A stretch of DNA of 64,000 bases, taken from Blastococcus xanthinilyticus (GTDB lineage Bacteria > Actinomycetota > Actinomycetes > Mycobacteriales > Geodermatophilaceae). The DNA lies in assembly GCF_008124835.1 (NCBI RefSeq), contig NZ_VNHW01000006.1, positions 1-64,000 of the forward strand, written 5' to 3'. The position numbers and the translations under genes were made by a program. The first letter of the stretch is position 1. Each line of letters opens with the position of its first letter. The notes beneath the pieces were generated by a model that saw nothing but the letters and a program-made list of their open reading frames with translations, did not search any database and was not told the origin of the DNA. Shown one piece after another: positions 17,684 through 26,245 of the stretch.

Positions 17684-19194
17684 CGTCGCCCCCTGCGGTC
17701 GGGCAGCCCGACGCCGAGGGGAATGGCGGCAGCGGCGAAGCCGGAGTCCTGCGCCAGGTCCAGCCGCAACGGCACGAAGCCGGCAGCACGGACCGACGCC
17801 GCGAGCCGGCGGCCGTGCTCGTCCACCGGCCAGGTGGCCGGGACGGTGATGCAAGCCGCGACAGCGGGACGGACGAGCGCCCGCCCGGCCGCCAGCTTTT
17901 CATCGGCGGCACCGATCCGCTCGGTGTCCCGTCGCTGCCGGGCCCGCTGACGGAAGCCCATACGGGCGCGCAGCTCGTTACCGGTAGTGGCGCTCATCTC
18001 CTCTCGGCCCACCATGCGGGTGGCCCGGTCCAGCGGCAGCGGGGCGAGGAACACCGTCAGGCAGCGCCGCTCCCCCGCCGTCGTCGGCACCAGCACCGGA
18101 GCCAATGCACCGAGCACAGCCCCGGAGTCGGGCAGCAGGATCGTGTCGGTGACCGACGCCCACGCGTCGTGCACGTAGTGCCGTAGCTCGGCGCGAGCCT
18201 GGGAGGGTCCGGCGGCGGCCATCGGCACCCCGGTCGCCAGCTGGGCGCCGTTGGCGGCGGCCAGGTCGGCGGCGATCAGTTGGCCACGGTCGCCGGGCGC
18301 GAAGCCGGTGCGTACCGCGGCAGCCAGTGCCGCCGAGTCCAGCCAGGTGACGGCGGTGCAACCGACCGGGCCGCGCAGCGCACTCTCGACCTCGGCCATC
18401 ACCCCGTGCAGCACCCGGGCGCGGCCGTCCACCCCGCCGCCGCTCTCCTTCGCAGCCCGCCCGATCCGGCTCTCGCCGACGACGACGGTCACGAAGGCCT
18501 CGGTGCGCACCGCAGCCGGAGTGAGGGTGGCACCCAGCAGCGCATTCACCCGGACGGCCAGAAAAGCGGCGTCGGAACGGGTGTGGGCTCGTTCCCACGC
18601 GGCGCGCTCGGCACCGTCGTCGGGCACCGTGCGCACCTGCACGGCCAGGACGTCGATCAGTTCGGTGCGCGCGGCGATCTCGCACATTTCGGCCAGGCCG
18701 GCCCCCATCCGGTCCCGCTCGCCCGGCTCGGCCAGGCCGATGCCGGGATGGTTGATCCGCGCCACGGCCGCCCACGTACGCGCCGCGGAGTTCTGCACGA
18801 TCACCGGGCGGGTGAACAGTTGCCCATAGGGCGGTCCGTCGTGAGTGCGGATGCCGGCGAGCACTCCAGGCAGGTCCGCCTCGGACAGGTCCTCGGCCGT
18901 CCCGGACGCGGCTCGAGAGCCGAACACCGTCCAGCCCGTCGCACCTCCGATCGCGTGCAGGCAAAGGTCGGCGAACCAGCGGCCCGCGGCCCGCCCCCGG
19001 ACGGGGACCAACAGCACGGCGGCCAGCAGCGCCCACACCGGCAGCCACACCAGCAGCAGGCCCCACGTCTGCGCGTTGAGGGCCAACAGCGCCGGTACGC
19101 CGGCGAGGGTGACCAGGGCCAGCTGGGCACCGGTCATGCCGAGGAACCAGCCGGAGACGTCGCGGGAGTAGTCGCCGTAGCGGACAGCGTTCAT
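17680..19194 (-). CDS. SCO6880-like T4SS membrane protein (PrgI/VirB3-B4 N-terminal-like)
   Basis: This 504-residue protein starts with YGDYSRDVSGWFLGMTGAQ, the conserved opening of SCO6880-family proteins, then two close membrane helices (about 18-62) as in PrgI/VirB3, and a long soluble domain resembling the non-ATPase part of VirB4. It has no P-loop. It should join the ATPase at 16175-17683 to the membrane complex. Its ATG overlaps the preceding stop (ATGA), and its stop overlaps the VirB4 start. The family assignment is by the N-terminal pattern and gene order. Confidence 0.82.
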   Translation of the reverse strand: MNAVRYGDYSRDVSGWFLGMTGAQLALVTLAGVPALLALNAQTWGLLLVWLPVWALLAAVLLVPVRGRAAGRWFADLCLHAIGGATGWTVFGSRAASGTAEDLSEADLPGVLAGIRTHDGPPYGQLFTRPVIVQNSAARTWAAVARINHPGIGLAEPGERDRMGAGLAEMCEIAARTELIDVLAVQVRTVPDDGAERAAWERAHTRSDAAFLAVRVNALLGATLTPAAVRTEAFVTVVVGESRIGRAAKESGGGVDGRARVLHGVMAEVESALRGPVGCTAVTWLDSAALAAAVRTGFAPGDRGQLIAADLAAANGAQLATGVPMAAAGPSQARAELRHYVHDAWASVTDTILLPDSGAVLGALAPVLVPTTAGERRCLTVFLAPLPLDRATRMVGREEMSATTGNELRARMGFRQRARQRRDTERIGAADEKLAAGRALVRPAVAACITVPATWPVDEHGRRLAASVRAAGFVPLRLDLAQDSGFAAAAIPLGVGLPDRRGRR

Positions 19195-20792
19195 CGGGCG
19201 TCGTCCTGGCCCTGGCCGATCGGATCGCTCTCGCCGGGCCGGTCAGGGGCTAATCCGTCGAGGCGTTCGGCGGGCCAGGCCGCAGGCGGGCCGTCCGCGA
19301 GGTGCTGGGCTTGCCCGTTCTCGACCGGTCTTGTCGGCATTGTTCCGCCGTCAGGACGACGCTCCCGGCCATGCCCGCCTCCGGTCGCCGTCCCTCCGGC
19401 GGAGCCGTTGCCGCGCGCCGGTACCCGGGCGGGCACCGGCTGCCCGTAGTAGGGGTGGGAGTGCCCGACTCCGGCGCCCGACAGCACGTCGGACGCCGAG
19501 GCGGCCACCCCCGCGGCCAGTCGGCCGGCCGTGGAGGTGCCCGTGGTCAGCGCACGCAGCGCGCCGGCGAAGCGCCCGCTGGTCGCCACGTCCGCGGTCG
19601 ACTCGCCCTGCGCGCGGTCACCGGCCAGCTGCGCCGCGGCACCTGAGGCAGCCACACCACCGGATGCCGCACCCGCCGCCGCGGTGGCCACGGCCGCACG
19701 CCCGCCACCAGCCTTCTGCAGCGCGCCCATGACTCCACCGGACGCGGCCAGCGACGAGCGCAACGACGCCCCACTCGACGTGCCCGGGTCGACGAAAGCC
19801 AGCAGCCGGAACAGCGCCAGCGGACAGATGGCTCCGAGCAGGATGAGCAGACAGCCCACCACCGCCATACCGATCGCGGCCTCGGTGCTCGTCTCCTCAG
19901 CTCCGGTGAGGATGCCCTCGGTGATCGTCACTCCGACGCCGAGGACGAGCACAGCGACGGGCGCAACCAACAGCGCGGCGAGGAACCAGCGCAGGCTCCG
20001 CCAGAACCACGTACTCGACGTCTGCACCAGCAGTCCTCCTGCCGAGATCGCCGAGGTCGCGGCCAGCACGATCAGCGCCGCCTCGCGGACCAGCATCAGC
20101 AGCAGGTAGCCCACGCTGGCCGGCACCAGCAGGAAGATCGAGCTGACCCCCAACACGGTCGCGACCGTGCCGTCGACCAGGTCGCGGCTCACGCTGATCG
20201 ACGGGTCGAAGGCGGCCATGGTGTCGATGTCCAGCAGGCTGCGCAGCAGGGCGGTGGTCAGCCCCGAGACGCCGGTGACCAGCAGCGCCGCCACCCCGAC
20301 GTAGCCGGCCCAGACCAACCCGAACTGCACCAGCCCGATCAGCAGCCGGCCCAGCGTCTGCCCGTCCCGGCGCACCGCCGCGACGCCCAGCTGGACCATC
20401 GCCATCATCGCGGCCACGGTCGCGCCGATGCCGAACGTCACCGGATAGACCGCGGCCAGGGGTCCGCCGGCCGACAGATCCGGGGTGGCCAGGGCGTCGA
20501 TCACTGAGAACGCCAAACCCAGCAGCCACAGCCCGGCCTCCCACAGCGACAACATGGCGTTGACCCAGACGTCTTCGACCACGGCGCCCGCTGCTTCGCC
20601 GATCACGCAGAACGGGTTGAGCGGCAGGCAGGGCATCGAGCCGCCCACCCCTGGAACCGCCGGGAACGCCACCACGGTGGAGTCAGCTGCAGCTGAACCT
20701 GTGGACAACCAGCAGATCACCAGCGACAGAAGGAGGACCGCTCCCAGCCTGCGCCCCCAGCCGCTACGCCCTCCGCGTCGCTGCTCAGACAT
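19191..20792 (-). CDS. VirB6/TrbL-like polytopic channel protein
   Basis: This 533-residue protein has a signal peptide or first helix (LGAVLLLSLVICWLSTGSAAA) and then at least six hydrophobic segments between residues 60 and 360, followed by a long Ala/Gly- and Pro-rich tail. That is the layout of TrbL/VirB6 inner-membrane channel components. I chose ATG 20792, which overlaps the upstream gene by 8 bp; the open frame continues to 20966 but would read through most of the neighbour's end. It is coupled downstream to the SCO6880-like gene by ATGA. Confidence 0.82.
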   Translation of the reverse strand: MSEQRRGGRSGWGRRLGAVLLLSLVICWLSTGSAAADSTVVAFPAVPGVGGSMPCLPLNPFCVIGEAAGAVVEDVWVNAMLSLWEAGLWLLGLAFSVIDALATPDLSAGGPLAAVYPVTFGIGATVAAMMAMVQLGVAAVRRDGQTLGRLLIGLVQFGLVWAGYVGVAALLVTGVSGLTTALLRSLLDIDTMAAFDPSISVSRDLVDGTVATVLGVSSIFLLVPASVGYLLLMLVREAALIVLAATSAISAGGLLVQTSSTWFWRSLRWFLAALLVAPVAVLVLGVGVTITEGILTGAEETSTEAAIGMAVVGCLLILLGAICPLALFRLLAFVDPGTSSGASLRSSLAASGGVMGALQKAGGGRAAVATAAAGAASGGVAASGAAAQLAGDRAQGESTADVATSGRFAGALRALTTGTSTAGRLAAGVAASASDVLSGAGVGHSHPYYGQPVPARVPARGNGSAGGTATGGGHGRERRPDGGTMPTRPVENGQAQHLADGPPAAWPAERLDGLAPDRPGESDPIGQGQDDAR

Positions 20793-21591
20793 AGCGCAGG
20801 TCCCGGTAGCCGGCTGCGATGGCCGCGTCAGTGCCCGGCCAGACCGAAGGCGCCGGCGCCGGCTCCTCCCCCGGTCCGATGACCCACCGGTCCCCGACCC
20901 AGGCCATGCGCTGGCAATCGGCGATCGCGATCCGGGAGGTCTGCTCCACGGTGACGGTGAACTCAAAGTTCACGCACACCACGGCGAAGTCCTCGCCCAC
21001 CGTGCCCTTGATCAGCCCCATCACCGGACGGACGACGATCGCCAGCTGCGGCGACCCCGCACCGGACAGGCCCGCTGCAGACAACAGGCTGGCCATGCCG
21101 TCCACCCCGGACCACGTCTCTGGCGTCGGCCCGCCCAGAGCGGCCCACTCCGCGATTACCCGTCGCACGCCGTCCATCGAGCCGCTCTGCATCGCCGTCA
21201 CGTCGATCGCCGCCAACTGCGCCAGCGCGCCCTCCGGAGTTCGCGGAAAGCCGGTGGGCACGTCCGCCGGGCCAACGCCGGTGGCGCGCGGCAGCTCGAG
21301 GACGCCCGCAGCCTGCCTCGACACCGGGCCAGGCAGCGCGTCATCCGGGTCGGCGGTGGGCATCGGCGCGGCGGCCAGCGCATCGTGACGCGACATGTCC
21401 CGGGAGGGAGCTGCAGCCTGTCGTGCGGCGTCCCTCTCGTCCGGCTCCTCCTTGAGCCATCCGACAACTGCCAGGACCAGGCCGGCCACCACCGCCAGCG
21501 CCACCAGCGCGCTGACGACGAGCGCCACAAGCAGACGTGCCGAACTCCACTCTGGCGCACCGCTCCCCTGGACGTCGGGACGGCGGCGCAT
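20785..21591 (-). CDS. VirB8/TcpC-like single-pass T4SS protein
   Basis: The protein (268 residues from ATG 21591) has a short cytoplasmic N-terminus, one strong membrane helix (about 20-45, LLVALVVSALVALAVVAGL) and an extracellular domain whose last 150 residues could adopt the NTF2-like VirB8 fold (segments ending in AVVCVNFEFTVTV and AIADCQRMAWVGDRWVIG). VirB8/TcpC proteins bridge channel components. The start at 21591 forms TGATG with the preceding stop; a GTG nine bases upstream is also in frame. The fold assignment is tentative, the operon membership firm. Confidence 0.75.
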   Translation of the reverse strand: MRRRPDVQGSGAPEWSSARLLVALVVSALVALAVVAGLVLAVVGWLKEEPDERDAARQAAAPSRDMSRHDALAAAPMPTADPDDALPGPVSRQAAGVLELPRATGVGPADVPTGFPRTPEGALAQLAAIDVTAMQSGSMDGVRRVIAEWAALGGPTPETWSGVDGMASLLSAAGLSGAGSPQLAIVVRPVMGLIKGTVGEDFAVVCVNFEFTVTVEQTSRIAIADCQRMAWVGDRWVIGPGEEPAPAPSVWPGTDAAIAAGYRDLRYV

Positions 21592-21971
21592 CAGGTGCAC
21601 CCACTACCGGTGATGGAGTCGAGGATGACCAGGATGACCGTGTAGGTGATCGCCACCATCACGACCACCGCGACGCCCATCGCCCCGAAGCGGGAGGCAT
21701 GCGGATGAGAGAACAACCGGCCCACCAGGACCGAACCCAGCGACACGACCGCGGCGACGCCGATCAACGCGAGTACTCCCCACTTCACCCACGCCGTCAC
21801 CTGATCGGCGAAGACCTGCACGCCCGGCGGCGCCTCCGGGCAGACCGCCGCGCCCAGCTCCACCTGCGCCGCGTTGGCAGGCCACGCGGTCAGCACAATC
21901 AGGCCCGCAGCGACGAGCGCGACCGTCGAGGCCGCTCGCACCGCTGCTGGCGCGGTCCTCTGGCGGTTCAC
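21591..21971 (-). CDS. Small secreted/membrane protein, VirB2 pilin-like
   Basis: The 126-residue product has a signal sequence ending near AWPANAAQ, then a short polar part with cysteines (VCPEAPPG) and two membrane helices (about 62-86 and 95-118). That pattern of a processed precursor with two hydrophobic helices resembles VirB2/TrbC pilins and the corresponding small proteins of Gram-positive T4SSs. GTG 21971 overlaps the ParA-like gene's stop (GTGA). A terminal CT with cysteine is unusual. The pilin role is inferred from size, topology and position. Confidence 0.65.
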   Translation of the reverse strand: MNRQRTAPAAVRAASTVALVAAGLIVLTAWPANAAQVELGAAVCPEAPPGVQVFADQVTAWVKWGVLALIGVAAVVSLGSVLVGRLFSHPHASRFGAMGVAVVVMVAITYTVILVILDSITGSGCT

Positions 21972-23083
21972 CGTGCGTCCTCCGCGGCCCCTAGCTGGGA
22001 CGAAGCCGCCCGGTGGCTCAGGCGACGCGGCGGTGGCACGGCCGGCACCAACAGCGCGACCAGCGACCGGCCAGCCGCCTCGACTGCCTTAGGCAGCCGG
22101 TCCTCGGTGAGACCCGCAGCCTGCAGTCCTCGGTCGACAGCAACTCGGATCACCCGTCCCCTCGACCGCAGCTGACTGAGCCGCGGACCGCAGCTGGCAT
22201 TAACCGCCTGCGGCCAGCGCGCTGGCCCCACGACCGCGACCACGACCGGCTGGTCGGTCAGCTGGCTCAGCGCGTGCTCGGCCAGTCGCACCCCGGGCAC
22301 AGTCGGCCGGCAGACGACAACGGTGCGCGTGCGGTCGGCGGCCAGTCCGGCAAGGTCCTCCGGAGCAGCCAGGCCTAGATCTAGGACGGTGACCGCCGGT
22401 TCCTCGCTGATCGGGAGGACCGGCCATGTGCCTGGCTCCACGTCCGCGAGCCGGCGGTCGATCGTGACGCGGCCGCGGGAGCCACGACGCCAGGCGCCGG
22501 TGGCGTCGGCGCCCAGCTCCGCCGACGCCGCGGCGATCAGCCCCGACCGGCAGGGATGCGAAGTCTCGACAAGGTGCACCCTCCGGTCGGTGGCTGCAAC
22601 GGCGTCGCTGATGGCTACGGCCACCGTGGAGGCGCCGGCGCCGGCGTGTGCCGCTACGACCGTGATCCAGTCGGCCGCCAGGGCGTTGATGTCACCCCCG
22701 CGCGGGACGGCTGCGGGCGCTCTGTCACCCCTGCTTGCGCCTCTCCGCGGCGCTCTGTCACCCCTGCCAGCCGACGGCTCGCGGGGTATCTCCTCTCGAG
22801 CCGGGAGCGCCGCGCTGTCCCCGTCCAGCCATGTGCGGGGCGGCGATAAGACCGGTACGTCCGCCGCCGATGCGGAGTCCTCGGACACGGAGGGCACGTG
22901 GAGAGGCGGCGCCGCCGCCAGCCCTCGTGCGGCGACTCGCGGACGACGGGCACGCAGCTCGCGGAAAGCCTGCTGGATCTCCGCAACGGACAGCAGTCGC
23001 TCGTCGGAGTCCACGTCGCCGCCATTGGCTACACGACCCGTCACAACGCCGGCTTCATCGACGTCCTGCAGCAGTGCGCTCAC
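21968..23083 (-). CDS. ParA/MinD-like P-loop protein with altered Walker A
   Basis: The C-terminal 250 residues resemble a MinD/ParA ATPase (ITVVAAHAGAGASTVAVAIS, then VHLVETSHPCRSGLIAAAS and TVLDLGLAAPEDLAGL). The deviant Walker A reads AHAGAGAST, lacking both lysines of KGGxGK[ST], so ATP hydrolysis may be weak or lost. The first 120 residues are a low-complexity linker containing RGDRAP twice, 11 residues apart. The start is GTG 23083, overlapping the preceding stop (GTGA). In a conjugation operon such proteins may position the machinery or relaxosome at the pole. Confidence 0.75.
   Translation of the reverse strand: MSALLQDVDEAGVVTGRVANGGDVDSDERLLSVAEIQQAFRELRARRPRVAARGLAAAPPLHVPSVSEDSASAADVPVLSPPRTWLDGDSAALPAREEIPREPSAGRGDRAPRRGASRGDRAPAAVPRGGDINALAADWITVVAAHAGAGASTVAVAISDAVAATDRRVHLVETSHPCRSGLIAAASAELGADATGAWRRGSRGRVTIDRRLADVEPGTWPVLPISEEPAVTVLDLGLAAPEDLAGLAADRTRTVVVCRPTVPGVRLAEHALSQLTDQPVVVAVVGPARWPQAVNASCGPRLSQLRSRGRVIRVAVDRGLQAAGLTEDRLPKAVEAAGRSLVALLVPAVPPPRRLSHRAASSQLGAAEDAR
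22690..22763. repeat. Three TGTCACCC boxes at 33-bp period inside the ParA-like gene
   Basis: TGTCACCC starts at 22690, 22723 and 22756, exactly 33 bp apart. The period equals 11 codons, so it may reflect a protein repeat (RGD/GGD), but it also equals about three helical turns. The same octamer occurs twice in the operon's upstream region (23926, 23954), which favours a DNA-binding role. Confidence 0.7.
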
Positions 23084-23838
23084 GCGACGGCCGCCAGGTA
23101 CTGGGGAGCCACGCCGCGCAGGGCGGTCAGGGTCCGGTTCCGCCGGCGGTACAAGGTGCGCGTCGTGATGCCGTGCGCGGCGGCGACGTTCTGGTCCGCG
23201 CGCCGGTGCTGACGGTCGCGGCTGCACTCGGTGGCGATGAGCAGTGCGACGTCCCCCGCATCGACGCCTGAACGCACCGCCCACTGCAGCAGGTCGACGA
23301 CGTCGAGGTCCTCCCCCTCCTCGCAGGCGTTGGCAGCTGCAATCCGACCGATGTCGCCCGTGGCTGTCAGGACCTCGACCCTGTCGGGGTGGTAACGGCT
23401 GCTGAGGCGGAGGTCCGCGAGCACCGCCCGCCGGGTCTCGGCGCGCAGGTTCGCCGCGATCGCCCGAGGCCGGCGTCGCCATGGGTAGCGGCGGATCTGG
23501 CAGGTGAGTTCGCCGACGACCACGGCGAGGATGTCGGGGTTCAGGTCTGCGAGCTGCCTGGCCATCGTGTGCGCCAGTCCGCTGAAAAGGTGAAGGGTCA
23601 GCAGCAGCGCGTCGTCGTCGCGGCCGCCGTCCACAGCGGCCAGCCGCAGGAGCGCGGCGAGCACGGCGTCGCGGCGGTCGTCCGCGCCGTCCTCCTCCCA
23701 GACGGCGAGCAGGTCATGGGCGCTGCTCAGCCCGGCGAAGGCCGGCTCGGTGGCTGCCCAACGGACGAGGATGGCGTCGCCATCCAGGCGCGCGGCGAGC
23801 GCCGGCCAGCTGCCGACGATGGTGGGGTCGTAGAACAT
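23080..23838 (-). CDS. Sigma-factor-like regulator heading the T4SS operon
   Basis: The 252-residue protein looks like a divergent sigma-70/ECF-type factor: a helical middle (about 75-140) resembling region 2, and a C-terminal helix-turn-helix (AAAHGITTRTLYRRRNRTLTALR) like region 4.2. I chose ATG 23838 because GGAGGA lies about 8 nt upstream; an ATG 18 bases earlier has no such site. It is the first gene of the operon, and its stop overlaps the ParA-like GTG. It may control its own operon through the TGTCACCC boxes upstream. A non-sigma HTH regulator is an alternative. Confidence 0.65.
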   Translation of the reverse strand: MFYDPTIVGSWPALAARLDGDAILVRWAATEPAFAGLSSAHDLLAVWEEDGADDRRDAVLAALLRLAAVDGGRDDDALLLTLHLFSGLAHTMARQLADLNPDILAVVVGELTCQIRRYPWRRRPRAIAANLRAETRRAVLADLRLSSRYHPDRVEVLTATGDIGRIAAANACEEGEDLDVVDLLQWAVRSGVDAGDVALLIATECSRDRQHRRADQNVAAAHGITTRTLYRRRNRTLTALRGVAPQYLAAVA

Positions 23839-23923
23839 GCGTGAGTCCTCCGGCATCGGTGTGATGCCGTCGACGCTCCGCAGAGACGTTCAACGAGCCG
23901 TCACCCTCGGCCGGGGAGACCGG

Positions 23924-23978
23924 GCTGTCACCCCCGCGTGAGGGACACCGCGCTGTCACCCCCGCGTGAGGGACACCG
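23924..23978. promoter_or_regulatory. Tandem dyad operator-like repeats upstream of T4SS operon
   Basis: A 27-bp sequence is repeated exactly at 23924-23950 and 23952-23978 (28-bp period). Each copy contains a dyad of TGTCACCC and AGGGACA half-sites with 7 nt between them. A degenerate GTCACCCTCGG lies at 23899. The array is 86 bp upstream of the first operon gene and is a good candidate operator or partition-like site. Confidence 0.72.
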
Positions 23979-24026
23979 CCCTGGTGCGCTCGTGGTCCCG
24001 CACCCGCACGTCGGCGACTTTGCGTG

Positions 24027-26033
24027 TCACTGACGCTCTCGGGCTGCTCCGGCCGGCGGTGGTCCGTGGACCGAAGAGTCCGCAGATGTCGCCGGCGACC
24101 CCAGACCTGTGGGCGGCTCGGCCTCCGCCAGCGTTTCGGGCCTTTCTGGCTGGGCCGGATCTTCCTGCTCGGCCCCTTCTGCTGAGTCGACCGGCTGACT
24201 GCCCGTCGACGGGTCGGTCTGGGGTATCCGGGAGAGCCAGACTGGTACGACCGCAAGCCTCAGGGCAAGCCACCAGGCGTAAAGGGCGTAAGCGCTCCAA
24301 GCCTGTCCGTCAGTGAGCAGGCCGTGGGCCACGTGGTTGCGAAGATTGGCACCCTGCTGCTCGACCAGCAAGGCACGCAGTTCGAACGCCAGCGACTCGC
24401 CCAGCACCGCCGTCGCCTCGGGCATACCGAGGAGGGCTCCCAGTCCCTTCTCGGATTCCACCCCGTTGTCCGGGTCGACCACCAGGGTGTAGGCCCCGGC
24501 AGCGCGCAATTGCAGGCGGACGACTTGCTCCAGTTGGGGCACGAGAAGCGCGATCGCGGAAGGGAAGTCGCCGTTCAGGCCATGGTGTAGCCCTCGGGCC
24601 CACAGATCGACGTGCCCGGCAGGGACAGTCGGCGAGTCCAGGCAGAGGCGCTGCAGCGTGTCCAAGGCAAAGCGGTGCTCGGCCTGAAGAACCCCCAGAG
24701 CCGGCATGAGCACGCCGACGGCGCTCATCTCGACACGTATGCCGAAGTCCCGCACGAGAGCGGCATCCAGGTCGTCCTCTACGTCACCAATGCCGCCGCC
24801 GACGGCGACCTTTCGGCCGTCACCGGCCAGGGTCATGCGACTGAACAGGCGACTCAAGCTCTCCGCGAGTTGGTCGCGGACGGCGGCGCTGGCCGTGGGA
24901 ACGTCGGTGAGCGGCAGCAGAGTGCAGAAGCGCGCCAACGCCTCGAACCTTTCGTGACCGGACACCTGGCGCCTGGCTTGCTGAGCTGATGTGGTCAGGT
25001 CAACCGGATCAGAGTCGACTGCCGTCATCAGCTCAAGTGACAGCCGTCTCGTCGCGGCTAACTCCCGCCGGAGTTCATCGACGCGATCGTCCAGGCCGCC
25101 GGAGGCCCGACGGGCGCGTGGGATCTGCATCAGCCGGGCGATGGCCTGCTCGTACAAGGTTCCTGCCACGAACGCGCCGGAGTCGTCCCCGGACATGCGG
25201 TCTGTAGCTTCGGCGACGTAGGACTCGGCGATGCGAGCCTGCGCGGTCCAAGCTGCGTCCTGGTCCCCGGCGAGCACACACCACGCGCTGGCCTCGTCGT
25301 CGAGGTGACGGGCTAGGCGACGATTCCTCTGGGTCACCTCGGCGGCTAGGGCCGACAGGTGGGTCGAGACCTCGAGTGGGTCCGGGCGCAGCCGTGACCG
25401 CAGCGACCGCAGCAGCTCGGACAGCTTCACGGTCATGAAGGCGTCGGCAGTCGTGGTAGCCAGCAGGCGGTCGGCCAGCTTTTCGGTCATCTCCCGGGCT
25501 CGGTCCCGCTCAGCAGTCCCACGACGCAGGATCAACTCCAGGGCCCGGATCCAAGACTCCTCTCCCACGCTGAACCACGTGTGGGAGTCGAGGGGGACAG
25601 CTCGGTAAGCGTCTACGGCTAGGTGCAACAGGTCCACCCGACTCCGCTCGCCGTAGGTCCAGCAAACATCGGCGACGCGTGCCCGCAAGGTCGTGTGCTC
25701 GATCAGGGGCGCCACGCGGGTCAGGAGCTCGAGTTGGTCGACGGTCAAGTCAGCGGGCACCAGTGACCGGCGGCCCTCCCAGCGCATGGCCGGCTCGAAC
25801 GGATCTGACCAATTGTCGGCCGCCAGCATCGCCGATGCGCTGGTGGCCAGTGCTTGCAAGACCTGCTGCTGGAGGGAGCCCTCCGGTGCTTGCCGCGCCG
25901 CGGCGGCCAACTCGGAGAACCACAGTTCTGGCTGCTCCAGGTCAGCTGTGTCGCCCATCGCCGTCGCGGCGTCGGACCACCACGACGCGTCGATTTCTTC
26001 CGGAGCGTCCGGCACGCCGGCCTGGTCAACCAT
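24027..26033 (-). CDS. DUF4209-like protein with C-terminal HEPN-type RNase motif
   Basis: This 668-residue helical protein ends in a domain resembling DUF4209: residues 560-620 include SLAFELRALLVEQQGANLRN followed by HVAHGLL. The sequence RNHVAH fits the R-x4-H motif of HEPN ribonucleases, with a preceding conserved acidic stretch. HEPN domains often act as RNA-cleaving effectors in phage defence. The first 500 residues are helical and lack motifs that I recognise. The gene is divergent from a SIR2 gene 212 bp away. Its 3' end is 48 bp from the operator-like repeats of the T4SS operon. Family naming is from memory of motif context and needs a profile search. Confidence 0.68.
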   Translation of the reverse strand: MVDQAGVPDAPEEIDASWWSDAATAMGDTADLEQPELWFSELAAAARQAPEGSLQQQVLQALATSASAMLAADNWSDPFEPAMRWEGRRSLVPADLTVDQLELLTRVAPLIEHTTLRARVADVCWTYGERSRVDLLHLAVDAYRAVPLDSHTWFSVGEESWIRALELILRRGTAERDRAREMTEKLADRLLATTTADAFMTVKLSELLRSLRSRLRPDPLEVSTHLSALAAEVTQRNRRLARHLDDEASAWCVLAGDQDAAWTAQARIAESYVAEATDRMSGDDSGAFVAGTLYEQAIARLMQIPRARRASGGLDDRVDELRRELAATRRLSLELMTAVDSDPVDLTTSAQQARRQVSGHERFEALARFCTLLPLTDVPTASAAVRDQLAESLSRLFSRMTLAGDGRKVAVGGGIGDVEDDLDAALVRDFGIRVEMSAVGVLMPALGVLQAEHRFALDTLQRLCLDSPTVPAGHVDLWARGLHHGLNGDFPSAIALLVPQLEQVVRLQLRAAGAYTLVVDPDNGVESEKGLGALLGMPEATAVLGESLAFELRALLVEQQGANLRNHVAHGLLTDGQAWSAYALYAWWLALRLAVVPVWLSRIPQTDPSTGSQPVDSAEGAEQEDPAQPERPETLAEAEPPTGLGSPATSADSSVHGPPPAGAARERQ

Positions 26034-26245
26034 GGTCCCCGTCCCCCCGATGGCTCACGGCCACAGCCTGGCATGTTCTGCCCGAATGTCGGGCCGCCGT
26101 CACGCTGCCCGTGGCTCTGGGCGCGACCGAACTATGGTCAACCGCGGATTCGATCCCAACCGCGCACGGCAGTCTCCAGCCCCCGATCGTCTCCCTGGGA
26201 CGGGTCATCCGGGCCGGGCGAGCCGGTTCCTGGGAGTATGCGCCG

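Noticed and set aside
22690-22763. RGD repeat as a cell-adhesion motif
   Set aside because: The protein is cytoplasmic by topology, and the 33-bp repeat is better explained as DNA boxes or linker repetition.
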